Position numbers and translations under genes: made by a program
Shown: positions 10,934 through 21,604 of the stretch, piece after piece
Layout: each line of letters starts with the position of its first letter
Numbering within the stretch: position 1 is the stretch's first letter
Source of the DNA: Ephemerocybe angulata
Taxonomy: Eukaryota > Basidiomycota > Agaricomycetes > Agaricales > Psathyrellaceae
Direction of reading: 5' to 3'
NCBI GenBank assembly: GCA_013368325.1
Contig: JAACJK010000109.1
Coordinates: 1,240,001-1,304,000 of the forward strand
DNA: 64,000 nucleotides
Notes under the pieces: generated by a model
Told to the model about the DNA's origin: nothing
The model's input: only the letters and a program-made list of their open reading frames with translations
Database searches by the model: none

Positions 10934-12766
10934 CGTCTGGTGTCTGCGTAATTAGGAGACGGCTTCGAAAGCTATTCCAGAGGTAAGTAACTTCGAATCA
11001 CCGATCTCCTCCAGTGCCTGAGAGGAAGGATTCATGGCCTACCTGAGCTTGGGATTCAACTACTAGCTCGCAAGAGGCCAAACTCTGGGTCCTGTATATA
11101 TGACGGGAAGCAGGAAAGGGATCCAGCTATAGAGTGTTCCAGGGAACTCAGTATGGGGCCGTGATCAGGCGTTTCCTTGGGTTCCTTTGGTTGCAATCTT
11201 CCAGGATGTCCAATGCTAAGCTGTGAAGGGGCTCGCTTTGTGCCGAATTCAACAGTAACAGCCGTGGGAATGTATCTCATGCTTTGGTCAGACTCTTTGG
11301 CAACAAGGACTCATTTCTCATGTCGTCACGGTGCTCCTGGACCTTTGAGTCTCGCTTTAGGCGCCATAAACGCTATGCCATAAGAAGCTGGTGTTTCTGC
11401 CCCCTACAGACATCTTCGAATTCCAGTCCTTTCGTGCCAAGAAATGATGGAACACCAGAAGTAAGCGCCCATTGGCGCCTACCAGGTCAGCTTTGGATGT
11501 CCTTCAATCCAATATGCTTGAGAGGAGGTAACATATACTCTCTTCAGGTAGTGGTACTCCCGGATAGTAAAATCCTTTGTCCGAACAGGAGTGCGGCTTA
11601 TATATAACATGTAAATAATACAGCGTTCCAAAAGGCGAAGCCGGGTACGAAAGGAAGCGATAAAGTTCGGCCTCACAGTGTGAAAGGAGCAGAATGGGAG
11701 TCTGTAATAGTTATCGGTTGAGTAACGAGCACCATCTCTATATGAGGAGCCTATTCTTCAGGCTCACTGGAAGTGCCCCAACCACTATCTACCAAATTTC
11801 TACATCATTGACTCAGAGTCCAGGGGGAAGGGCGGCGGGCGGATTCGAGCATGTTCTTTCCTCTCCAGGGTCTCGTCGATTGCTTCTCGCTCTGTGCATT
11901 CTCAAGAGTAGCAGGCTACCACACTTTCAAGTCTGACCAAACTTCGGAAGAACATGTATGCAACTTTAACCTCAAATTCCTGGCTGAGGCCTGGCTCACA
12001 GGTACAAACGTGCTAGCGCTTAGCATAGTCTGCCCCTTCGTTGAAGCATAACCAGCTTCGAAGAGCGTCTCCACCTTCTCATAGAAGGGGAAGTTTGACA
12101 TAGTCGGTCAATCAGATGCAACTCGGTATATATACATAGAACTTTTCGATTGAAAAATTTTCAGCCCTTTCTTCGGAACAGTCTACTTGACCTACTTCAC
12201 TGGAAAGGGACGAGACAATAGGGAACATCTGGCTTGAATTTCTGCTTTCCTTTCGATCGTTTGGAAACCATCAGAAACTTTCCTCGCTATTCAGTTCTAA
12301 TTTGGTGTCTACAGATTTCGACATTGGAAGCATTGCGTGCCCCTATTCTAGATTCCTCAACAAGGTTGGCTAGGAGCTGGACACACACGGAGTGACCTTG
12401 ACGCTATTCAGCGGAGCAGCCCTCCACTGATGATTGAAGCAAGTGGTTACTCGCCTTGTCGCTGGGCCCTCGACTGCAATTGTCTAGTGGACAAAACAAG
12501 AGGCTCAGACGCCGAGAACGTCTCCCGAAACCTTGAGTTTCTCCATCTCCGATGATAACTCTAAGATTTGAGAAGTGTTTATATTGGGAGCAATAATCAC
12601 ACCGAAGAAACCATATGCGATTAGGAGTGGGCTAGATTCTTGCTTCAAGGGACCAACGTGACACCCTGTAATGTTATAAAAGACCACTTGAAATTTGAGT
12701 GCCACAGAAAGCATTCCACTGCAGTCGCTTGATTCCACTGGGCAACCAGGTCATCACTCACAGCAA
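10934..12766. other. long intergenic region upstream of the borosin gene
   Basis: A gap of 1.8 kb, long for this window, lies between the diverging F-box and borosin genes. It is richer in A/T than neighbouring genes. I found no open frame with family resemblance and no terminal repeats. Its last 100 bases hold the borosin TATA box. Confidence 0.5.
12675..12682 (+). promoter_or_regulatory. TATA box of the borosin gene
   Basis: TATAAAAG lies 85 bases before the ATG at 12767. The distance fits a TATA element with a 50-60 base leader. This is a sequence match only. Confidence 0.5.
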
Positions 12767-14033
12767 ATGCCTACCCAGCTTCAAGGTTCCCTTACAATCG
12801 CAGGCTCGGGCATCGCGTCCATCGGACAGTTGACTCTTCAAACCATCGCGGCCATTGAGAACGCGGACATCGTCTGCTACGTTCTCAACGACCCTGCGGC
12901 GGAAGCTTACATCCGCAAGAAGAACCCGAACGTCTATGACATGTATCAGCTCTACGATGATGGCAAGAACAGAGCAGAGACTTACTTTCAGATGGTCGAG
13001 GTTGCGCTTCCACCTCCATCTAATAGGAATCCCCGCTAACCATCCCATGTCTAGGTCATGCTGAACAAGGTCCGCAGTGGCCAGAATGTCGTCGGCCTGT
13101 TCTACGGCCATCCTGGAGTCTTCGTCTCCCCATCCCACCGAGCCATCAAGGTAGCTCGGGAGGAAGGGTACCAGGCCAGGATGCTTCCAGGTATCTCGGC
13201 TGAGGACTGCCTCTACGCCGATCTAGGAGTCGACCCTGGTATCCGCGGTTTAGTGACTTACGAGGCGACTGACCTCTTGCAGTCCAACCGCCCTCTGAAC
13301 CCCGGTAGTGACTTGATCTTGTGGCAGGTCGGTGTCATCGGAAACTCAGGCTTTGACTTTGTTCAGATGGAGGTAAGTACTGCTACTACGTTGTCAATAC
13401 GCGTTCAAGGGCCCACCTGGCTAACGCGCGGCATAGAACCCTCAGTTCGATAAGCTGGTCGCTCGCCTTGAAGAGGCATACGGTGCTGACGGGGAACTTA
13501 CCCACTACATTGCCCCCGTTCTCCCCATCGACGAACCAGTCATTGAGAAGCTCAAGATCTCCGACCTGAAGAAGGAGGAAATCAAGAAGAAAGTAAATCC
13601 TGGGTCGACATTCTACATCCCGTCCAACGACCCGACCAGGCGTGGAGCCCTCGACTTCGAGGGTGCGGAGAAGTTGCGAAAAGTGGCCATTTCGGCTCTT
13701 GCCAACCACCAGCCTGGCAAAAACTATAACCCTCTCAAGGAGAACACGGCCCTAGCTGAAGCCTTGGAGCAGCTGGCACTCGATCCCGGATCGCTCCAAG
13801 AGTTCAAGGCCGACCGCCAGAGCTGGGTCGACAAGAGCGGTCTTGGATTGAACGACGCCGAGAAGAATGCGCTGGTGACAGGCCAGGGAGTTAAGGATAT
13901 GTTGTTGCTAAAGGGTAAGTTCAGCATTGGAATAGCTGGGCGTCCGAGCTGACTGAAGCATTGTGGGATAGGACCTGGAGCAGGCCCGGTGCCGCAGGCA
14001 TTGTTAGTGCTAATAGTGATATCGTTGGCTTGA
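12767..14033 (+). CDS. borosin precursor: peptide alpha-N-methyltransferase fused to its core peptide (OphMA-like)
   Basis: Four exons, 12767-13000, 13055-13372, 13437-13914 and 13972-14033, give 363 residues. The N-terminal part is a tetrapyrrole-type SAM-dependent methyltransferase as in the omphalotin precursor Oph[20 protein letters not shown] at the start, then [17 protein letters not shown] with Arg69 and Tyr73 at the positions of the OphMA catalytic Arg/Tyr. [15 protein letters not shown] (SAM site) and [19 protein letters not shown] follow. A helical clasp region ([19 protein letters not shown]) comes next. The chain ends [20 protein letters not shown], a purely aliphatic tail placed where the omphalotin core sits. 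In known borosins the enzyme methylates backbone amides of its own tail, acting as an interlocked dimer. The product is about 50 residues shorter than OphMA and has no follower after the core. The core's exact limits are inference. Confidence 0.92.
13998..14030 (+). other. putative borosin core peptide segment
   Basis: These 11 codons encode [11 protein letters not shown], the last residues (353-363) before the stop at 14031-14033. The preceding GPGAGPVPQ is a likely linker. The composition (Leu, Val, Ile, Ala, one Ser) fits an N-methylated hydrophobic borosin core. The segment lies in a short terminal exon, so the choice of 3' splice site decides whether it is translated: acceptors ending at 13971 and 13983 keep this frame, while one ending at 13997 would replace it. 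Confidence 0.6.
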
Positions 14034-15228
14034 ATGCCGAATTGCTGCATGATCGGCCGGAAAACGAAACAAAAACGAACAATCTGTACGAAGGACTTCG
14101 AATCTGGAGAACCACTGCTCTATCATTGTTGAAATCGAATATCTAGTCGAAGGGTGCGAACTGTGCGGACATACATCTATTGAATAAACGCCTAGTCAGA
14201 AGATTGGTGGATGACTCCGTCATGGTTTAGCCAGCTCGTCAAGGCCACATAGTAGCACACCCTCTGAGGAGGATGGGGTACGAGAGGAACAGGAATATGA
14301 CGGCGCCGACATCGTCTGCATCAGCCACCGCGCTCAAATCGACGCCGAAGCGGACTCGATTGCAGCGGCGAGCTCGACGACGCAGCTCGTTCTCGTGAGC
14401 ACCCCGAAGGACGCCTCGCTCCGTCAACCTGAAGGTTGTCGCCCATCAGACGAGTAAACGCCTGCGCGCAAGCTGGACGCTTCGGATGGTTGAAATGCGG
14501 ACACTTGAGGGAAAAGAATGAAACGCCAAGATCGTTGGCTTTATACACAAATTTTGATCATGGCACGTGATTAAGATGACGTCATGGCTGCATGGCAAAC
14601 GGGCGCTAAAATCGAATTGGTCAAGGGGAGCAGCAAACACAAACAAAACATGTTTCTACGGAAAGCCACCAGGCCTGCGGCGGCCTGGCCGCCATTTCTC
14701 ATTTCCTTGTGCACCAGAACCCCCCAATTTCTGAAGATAATGGTGCAATAGACCTATAGCTATAGGAATATGAAAGAAAAATGAAGGAAATCAGCCAGAT
14801 AATACGCTTTTTAGCATTCATAATCCAAGTTACGTATAGCGCGCAGCGCGACGCGTCACCCACAGTGCACACCGGCTCTTCCCCGATCTCCTTGCACCTC
14901 AGATTTGGCATACATTCGATTCTCAAAGCATCAACATGGCTGGGTAAGTACACCCAGATACAGAAAAATGAGGACTATCGTGCAAGACGCTGGGTTCGGG
15001 GGGAAACTTGAGGGGGTTCTCAACAGGACTCTCTCGCATTCAGAACCTGGGTGGTAGAAACCTGCAGTGTCGTCACGACGACTTTGCACGGGGAGACATA
15101 ATAGGATGTTTTTCAGATATCGCTTTCCATGCGAAATTCTGATTACGCCCTCGTAAAGCGAGGCCACCGCAGTGGCGGAAGTTACATGTTTAAGAACCGC
15201 GCTGGTTCAAGCCTAGGCCCATCACCCC
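14034..15228. other. intergenic between the borosin gene and its broken copy
   Basis: The 3' flank of the borosin gene. An open, coding-like stretch without ATG runs at about 14209-14457 on the + strand (Ser/Asp/Ala-rich, ending in TAA) and could be a relic exon. No family was recognised. The rest has nothing I can support. Confidence 0.4.
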
Positions 15229-15409
15229 GCCGTCCTCCCCATCGACGAACCAGTCATTGAGAAGCTCAAGGTCTCCGACCTGAAGAAGGAGGAAATAAAG
15301 AAGAAACTAAATCCTGGGTCGACATTCTACATCCCGTCCAACAGCCCGACCAGGCGTGGAGCACTCGACTTCGGGGGTGTGGAGAAGTTGCAAAAAGTGG
15401 TCATTTCGA
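15229..15409 (+). pseudogene. partial duplicate of borosin exon 3
   Basis: This segment repeats 13515-13695 of the borosin gene. Over the ungapped core (15241-15408 against 13527-13694) I count 10 differences in 168 bases, with no indel. It matches residues about 211-271 of the methyltransferase, between the catalytic domain and the clasp. Similarity stops abruptly at both ends inside an exon, so this is a DNA-level segmental copy, not a processed one. It has no start codon, SAM site or core. Its frame stays open past the copied part to a stop near 15507, just before the MFS gene. It is best read as a remnant of a second borosin gene or of a local duplication. Confidence 0.85.
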
Positions 15410-15582
15410 GGGCTTACCTTTTTGGGACCGCTACCCTCGTACCGAAACCATTTTACTTACGTCCGATATGGATCTCGAGAAGCGCGATATGGGGAGGGCA
15501 TATCTGAACCAAAAAGGCGACGAGAAGGCCGCTGAGCTCCTTTCCATCCTTCCCCCACTCCCAGGTTGGTGGAGGCACCGCA

Positions 15583-17336
15583 ATGACCGCCCACGAGCGC
15601 GACGATGTTGAACTTGACACCGCTGCTGTCGCCGAAGACCGCAATGTCGAGCGCACGCTGCTGCCAAAGCTTCAGCTGGCCATTGTGTACCTGATTCAGT
15701 TCGCAGAACCAGTTACTGCGACGGTCATCTACCCCTTCGTCAACCAGTTTGTGAGGGAAACAGGGATCACTGGTGGAGACGAGACGAAGACAGGTTATTA
15801 TGCTGGGATTGTGGTGAGTATACTATTCGAGGCATATAGAACAGTTTCGTATCTCTAACGCCATGTTCAGGAATCTACTTTCTTCTTCTCAGAGATGCTT
15901 ACAGTTTTCGCTTGGGGTTGGCTTTCGGACGAACTAGGTCGTAGGCCTGTCCTACTCATGGGACCCTTGGGATTGGCACTGACCATGCTGCCCTTTGGTC
16001 TGTCGAAGACGTTCTGGCCTCTCGTTGTATTTCGTGCGTTCCAAGGTTTCTTCAACGGCAATATTGGAGTGTCCAAAAGTGTCATGGCAGAGGTGCGTTC
16101 TTTACTCTCCGTAGGGGAAAGGCCCTCTTGGTTGACCTGCGGCGCAGATTACTGACTCAACGAACATTGGTGATGCATACGCCCTGGCGCCGTTAATGTG
16201 GTCGGCCGGGACAACCATAGGGTGAGTTAGAACCTTTCATTCCCGATGCCGTAGGCTAATTCGGCCACAGCCCTATGCTTGGTGGTCTGCTAAGCAACCC
16301 CGCCGTTCAATGGCCACATACTTTCGGGAAGTTCGCGTTCTACCGTGATTATCCATACTTCCTCCCCTGCGCCGCTGCTTCTTTTATCGCCTTCCTTTCA
16401 TTTGCAATCTCCAGCATAGCAATGAAAGAGGTTAGTCCCGCGGCCTCCTCTATTTGTCTCTACTTACATATTCATTTTAGACTCTACCTTCATCGCGGAG
16501 AAGCAAGCTCAGAGATTCTTGGGGTCGGCTCATCAACAAAGTCAACCCGAACAGCAGCGAAGCTGACGCCGACATACCCCTTCTTGCTGACACTGAATGC
16601 GCGATCCTTGCTCCCGTGGAAGAGGCGAGACCACCTCTATCCGCCCTTCTAGTCTTCGACTATGTCGTCACCATCTCTAACTATGGTTTCTTTTCCTTCA
16701 TCGACATGTCAGTGACAGTGCTCATCCCTCTGGTGTACTCAACACCTCTCGAATACGGTGGGCTTGGCATGAATCCTTTCAAGATTAGCACTATTATGGC
16801 GACATACGGGGTATTCAGTGGGCTAATGTCCGTCTTCTTCCTTGGACCAATGGTTCGGCGCTACGGGCCCACAAAGGTGTATCAATATGTCATCTTTGCT
16901 ATCTTCATTTCCTTGTCCGCGTTCCCAATTGAAAATATCCTGGCGAGGAGAGGCGGTGGCATTGACGCATGGGTCGCACTCGTCATCGTGATCCAGTTTG
17001 CGGCACAAACACTTCTCCCCCCTTGCTACGGTACGCCTTCGACTACTCTACCTCTAGTCTGTACTGATGGAATTCGTCCTGCCACGTCTAGCATCTATGG
17101 AGATTCTCGTTATTCAGATCTGCCCTCACAAGCTGCTCATGGGCTCCGCGACTGGGATGGCGCAGATGGCCGCTTCCGGTACTCGAGCATTCGCACCTGC
17201 GGTTGCATCGTCGCTTTTCTCGATCTCTATCCAAAGGAACTGGGCAGGAGGGTACGCGGTTTACTACATGATCATGGTCCTCTTGGTTGGCTTGATCTGT
17301 GGGTCGCGCTACCTCCCTACACCCTCAAAACCATAA
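15583..17336 (+). CDS. MFS transporter, DHA1/ZIFL-type
   Basis: Six exons, 15583-15813, 15871-16092, 16148-16221, 16271-16430, 16481-17030 and 17092-17336, give 493 residues. The first helix (LQLAIVYLIQFAEPVTATVIYP) and the sequence GITGGDETKTGYYAGIVES are typical of the fungal ZIFL-like drug:H+ antiporters. Motif A is GWLSDELGRRPVLLMG (about residues 93-108). FQGFFNGNIGVSKSVMAEITD and MWSAGTTIGPMLGGLLSNP follow. A central loop of about 50 hydrophilic residues separates the two six-helix halves. It lies 1.5 kb downstream of the borosin gene in the same direction, so export of the peptide is an attractive but untested role. An upstream in-frame ATG-rich region (from 15467) is in another frame; the start at 15583 gives the usual N-terminus. 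Confidence 0.93.
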
Positions 17337-17731
17337 AATACACTGTAAAAAGACATAGAAAAGTGAGTAGGCTAGTAACATAAAGGTCAGGTAGCCCGAT
17401 ACTGACGAGAGCCTCGTGTAGATCCAGAGCCAGCTGCCCAAAGATGTGTAAGGGGGGCACACTTCGAAGTTGACGTTGGTCCGACGCCACCCAGAACCTG
17501 CAGTAGAAATCCATGCTTTACAATCCATTGACGTGCACTGATACAGGGTAGTGTGTATGTTTAGAAGTTATGCGAAAGCTAAAACAAATGTGGGTCATAA
17601 AGTTGCAGCAGCGAAGCACGGGTAGACAGTCAATAGTAGGCGGATAAGAAAGAAGAGAATCTAGCCAGGTGGATACGAAAGCTGAGCACTGAAACCAAAA
17701 GAGAGCCATTAAAAAACACAAAAGAACCTTA

Positions 17732-20507
17732 TCACCGGTACGAAATCGAAACAGCCATCGCACTCCCTACCGACCCAGCCACCTTCTCTTCCAGAGCCAT
17801 CTTGTACGCCGGGCTAATGCTCATGGCGTTCAATGACTCTCCAAGCCCACCGTCCGTCGCTTCACCATCGTTTCCATCCACCCGCTTCCTTCCAATCGGG
17901 ATCGCAAGGAACCCACTACTCGCACTTGTGTGACTTCCTCCGTCGTCTGAGCTATCCTCGTCCGAATCTTCGTCGTCTTCGTCCGCGTCTGAGTCTTCGT
18001 CGCCCTCGATCGCAACATCTTCCCACTCGCGATAGACCTCCTGGATGAAACTCCCCGATTTCGGCAGGCGATACGGATCGAACGGGAAGAACGTATTCAG
18101 CTCGTTGTTCAGCTCTCCACGAAGGAACGTCGGATGCATGAGTGAATGCGATCCGGCAGTTGACCCGTTCCCATTCGAGGCGTAGTGCGATAACGAAGGA
18201 CCTCCATTGGCAGCTGACACCGAGTTTCCTCCCGCTCCTCCCATCGACATCCGCGCCGATGGTGAACTCCGCTTGTTCGACTCTAAGATACTGTAGCAGT
18301 ACACAAAGTCCGTCTGATGTGCAACCCTCGCGAACTGCGACACCACCCCAGGTGAGCACACTTTGAGAGGGTTCAGAACGCTCATCACCACCCGCTTCAA
18401 CACGCTCAGCTCCGGAATCCATTTATCCTTCCGCACCCTCGCTGAGATGGATATCGAGTGTGGATCCGCACCCGGCCGCCTCGCGTGTTTCAACATCTCC
18501 TCCTCCTCATCGTAGTCAATCACCAGCTCCCGCCACCTGAAGCAGAAGATCAACAAAACAGCCTGCGCAACAGCATAGAACACAACGTGTTGACTCGGCG
18601 CTCCTACCGCAGAGCCCAACTCCCCGTTAGTCTCCGTATACATTCGAAGTGCCTCGTCCACGTCATCCAGGTATGCTTGGAGGTATTGACATAGAACGCC
18701 CACAACGCTCCTCGTGCTCTCTCGATCCACAAACTTCGCCCGGCTGACGAAGGAACCAATATACGACGCGGCCGCTGCACGCGTAAGTTCCGGTGTTGTG
18801 TTCGTCGAACCGGACGCGCCAGACCCCTGGTTCGCAGGTTCTGAAGGTCCGTAAAGGGCCCTCTCCACAAGCGTGCCCTGGAAGACGTCGACGAACTCTG
18901 GGTCGAGAGAGGCGTACCAGAACACGAGGAACTGGGTATAGCGCGATTTGAAGGTGTTGAGGATGGTGCGTTCGAAGATCGAGAGGAGGGCGTAGAATTG
19001 GGAACGAAGGTAATCGGATTTGGATGGAGAGTTCACTGCTTTGGGGGTAACGGGTTCTAGCGGTGGGATGAAGGAGTTAGGAAGGGGTGGTATGGGTGTT
19101 GCGGGCATGGAAACCGTTGATATCGAGGGGTATATAGACTGTGAATACGGTGTTGGTAATGGTGGTAGCTTTGTTGGTGAAGTGGTAGCGATGTCGTTCA
19201 GGGCGGTAAGGGATTGAGTTCGTTGCAGTGGGGCGAATTCCTCGAGGCCTTTCTGGAAGTGCTGGAACACAAGCGCCAGTATTCCGTCAAGCTTTTTGAC
19301 CATTTCTTGTATGTGCTTGACGTTTGTGGGCAGTTCAATATGCTCCTTGTCAAGGTCCTCCTCCCCAGCATCGGATGATATGTCGCTGAACGCGCCATCT
19401 TCGTCGTCTGACTGGGCGTCTGATAACGCATCTTCGGCGTCAGAGTCGAAACCCTCCCCTTCCTGACCTACAAGAACGTCGAAAGGGTCAAGTTCGAATA
19501 AATCGTGGTCTGGGAGGCCGTTGTCGTTGTCGTCGTCTTCCAACTCTTCCAACTCAACCTGGATTTCGACGTCAATCTGAATTGCGCGGTCAACGATCGT
19601 CGCTAGGATCTTGTCCGAGAGCTCGGGGCAGTATGCCGATACTCGTAAAATGTTGCGAATGTAGGTCAACTGGGCGAAGTGGTTTTGGCGTTTATGGGGG
19701 AAATGCTTGACGAGTAGGGGCTGCAATGTTGATGGCAATGTTGGAATTAGAGAGAGGATGTGGGCGAGGAGGTAGTGGAGGCGGTCGTAGATCACCCGTC
19801 TCGTGAGGGCTTTTGCTGGTGGAGAGGAAGACGATGACGGGACCGGGGGGCTGAGATCGAGTACTTGAATCGAGGATTCTACATTGCCGTGAGCGTCCAT
19901 ACAAGCTTTTGCAAGGGATGTACGCACGGTGTGTAAATCCCTGCACGATCTTTCCAAGGACGAGGGACAAATACTCTGGACGCGCGCTGAGGAGCATTCC
20001 TATGAACACAGTATACAGTCGGACTGTCGCATCGTCCAACAGTGTCCAAGGCATGTTCACAATTGCCTCGACAAGCGCCGAGTGTGTTCGCTCCAACTTC
20101 GAGACGACATGCGAAAGGGCAGAGATCCAGAATCGTATTTGGCTGGGCACACTGGTAGCGTTCGATTTGAAGTTGAACTGGTTGACGAGTTCATCGAATG
20201 GCCCCGACCGTCCCTCCGCTTTCTCCTGTAGCGCATTGTTCACGAAAGCGAGGTACATGTCCCTTCGCAGATTCTCTCCCTGCCGTATTCTCGAGTTGGA
20301 CGCGATAGGCCGTCGAATGGTGGGTACAGGGGCTTTGGATTTAGATTTCGTTGCGCGCTTCTCTCCAAATGAGACTAGGGCGCTCGGCCCCGCGAGAGTG
20401 TTGAGTGTCGGGGAAGTTGGAAGTGGCATCGATGATAACGTGCGGGCTTGTGGGCCGGCCTTGGGTTGACGTTGATTGTACTGGGAGCGTCGAGAATGGG
20501 GATCCAT
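17732..20507 (-). CDS. RRN3: RNA polymerase I transcription initiation factor Rrn3/TIF-IA
   Basis: Two exons, 19928-20507 and 17732-19878, joined by a 49-base intron that restores the conserved IVQGFTHQ, give 908 residues. Rrn3 bridges Pol I and the core factor at the rDNA promoter. Family signatures include RRVIYDRLHYLLAHILSLIP, a YTQFLVFWYASLDPEF-type HEAT segment, DFVYCYSILESNKR, and the diagnostic NTFFPFDPYRLPKS followed by IQEVYREWE. Two acidic insertions (Asp/Glu-rich, near residues 260-330 and after the YREWE block) make it about 250 residues longer than yeast Rrn3. The start MDPHSRRSQYNQ is chosen; an in-frame ATG further upstream at 20600 would add 31 residues. Its promoter is shared with NDUFB9. 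Confidence 0.95.
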
Positions 20508-20711
20508 GGTATGCACGAGCTCGTCGGGGCCGTCGACGTTGAGCACGCAGGATGGGTAGATCTGAGTCGCAAGAGCAATGCGGTCCCGCACCGCGGCCAC
20601 AAACTTTTTCTGATAGCATTTGATGACTAAGCAGTTTTACCCTTTGGGAAGGTCGTTTACACGCTCGTCGTCGTTGACGTTCGGGTGCTCATCTCGTTCT
20701 TACACCCAACA
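20508..20711. promoter_or_regulatory. compact bidirectional promoter RRN3 / NDUFB9
   Basis: Only 204 bases lie between the diverging start codons of RRN3 and NDUFB9. Both promoters and both leaders must fit here. No TATA box is evident on either strand. Confidence 0.6.
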
Positions 20712-21288
20712 ATGACCGCCGTGTCGCCATTTACGGCCGCCCACAGGCTCTACGTCAAGTCGCTGTACAGGCGCAAGCTCAAGAACGCCCTCGACTGGAC
20801 GATTCGAAGGGATATTTGGAGGCCGCAAGCGCTGCAGATCCGGGCAGACTTCGAGAGGAACCGGTGTGTGTGTTCTTGCTGCAGAGTAGACCTTATCCTG
20901 ACCGTCCATAGCAATGTGAGCGACCCTCGTGCTCTCGCTCTTATTTTCGACCGGGCAGAGGCCCTGCTCGCGGCTAATAGACACCCCGATCCCTACACAT
21001 GTGCGTTTCTACTCGACTAGCCAGTTGGTTCTGGAGGCTGACCTGTGTTGCAGACCCCACTGCCCCCGGCGGTACCAAATGGTGCGTTGTCGTATCGGAT
21101 GCCTTGGCTTATGTTAATCAATTCTCCTCCCCGTGTCGCCGGATAGGGAACGGAACTTACCTGTAAGTCCCCTCCTGCAGGCAGAAATCCCCTGACTCTG
21201 ACCATTTTATATTCTATGACGTCCGCCAACTTTCTCCGACCTGCAGCCACGCACCGACGAGCCGTTCGACCACGAGGCCGACCACTAG
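20712..21288 (+). CDS. NDUFB9: NADH dehydrogenase (complex I) subunit NDUFB9/B22, LYR protein
   Basis: Five exons, 20712-20863, 20912-21000, 21054-21081, 21147-21162 and 21247-21288, total 327 bases, 108 residues. The product is an accessory subunit of the mitochondrial complex I membrane arm. The N-terminus has the LYR motif (KSLYRRKLK, residues 18-20), then RRDIWRPQALQIRADFERN and the family's C-terminal signature PDPYTYPTAPGGTKWERNLP, restored only when the 28- and 16-base exons are joined. Length fits fungal B22 subunits. No cleavable presequence is seen, as is usual for LYR subunits. Two of the five exons are under 30 bases, so automatic annotation may miss them. Confidence 0.95.
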
Positions 21289-21604
21289 TCTGAGGCTATA
21301 TGCATGTAGTAGAAATACGTTCAGGCTAATATTCATTTTATCACATGAAGGTCCGGGTTCCGTGCGTCCGTGTCATTGCGATCAGTATTTTGGTAGAGCT
21401 CCAACCTGCGTTCAGAAGAGGCCCCTTCAGAGCAGCTACCACGACCATCTCAGCACAATAATCGCCCGCGGTCTACACTGTGGGGCAGCCGACCCTTGAA
21501 TTATCCCAGCCCCATCTAAAGTTCCATTTGGCGCGTTCCCCAAAATTCTGACCTTGTGACATTACCCTTTCTCTGTCCGCGACTCCATCCTATAGCCCAC
21601 TGGT

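Noticed and set aside
15467..15582. Upstream ATG as start of the MFS transporter
   Set aside because: Its frame does not run into the transporter frame and no intron was found to join them; ATG 15583 gives a normal N-terminus.
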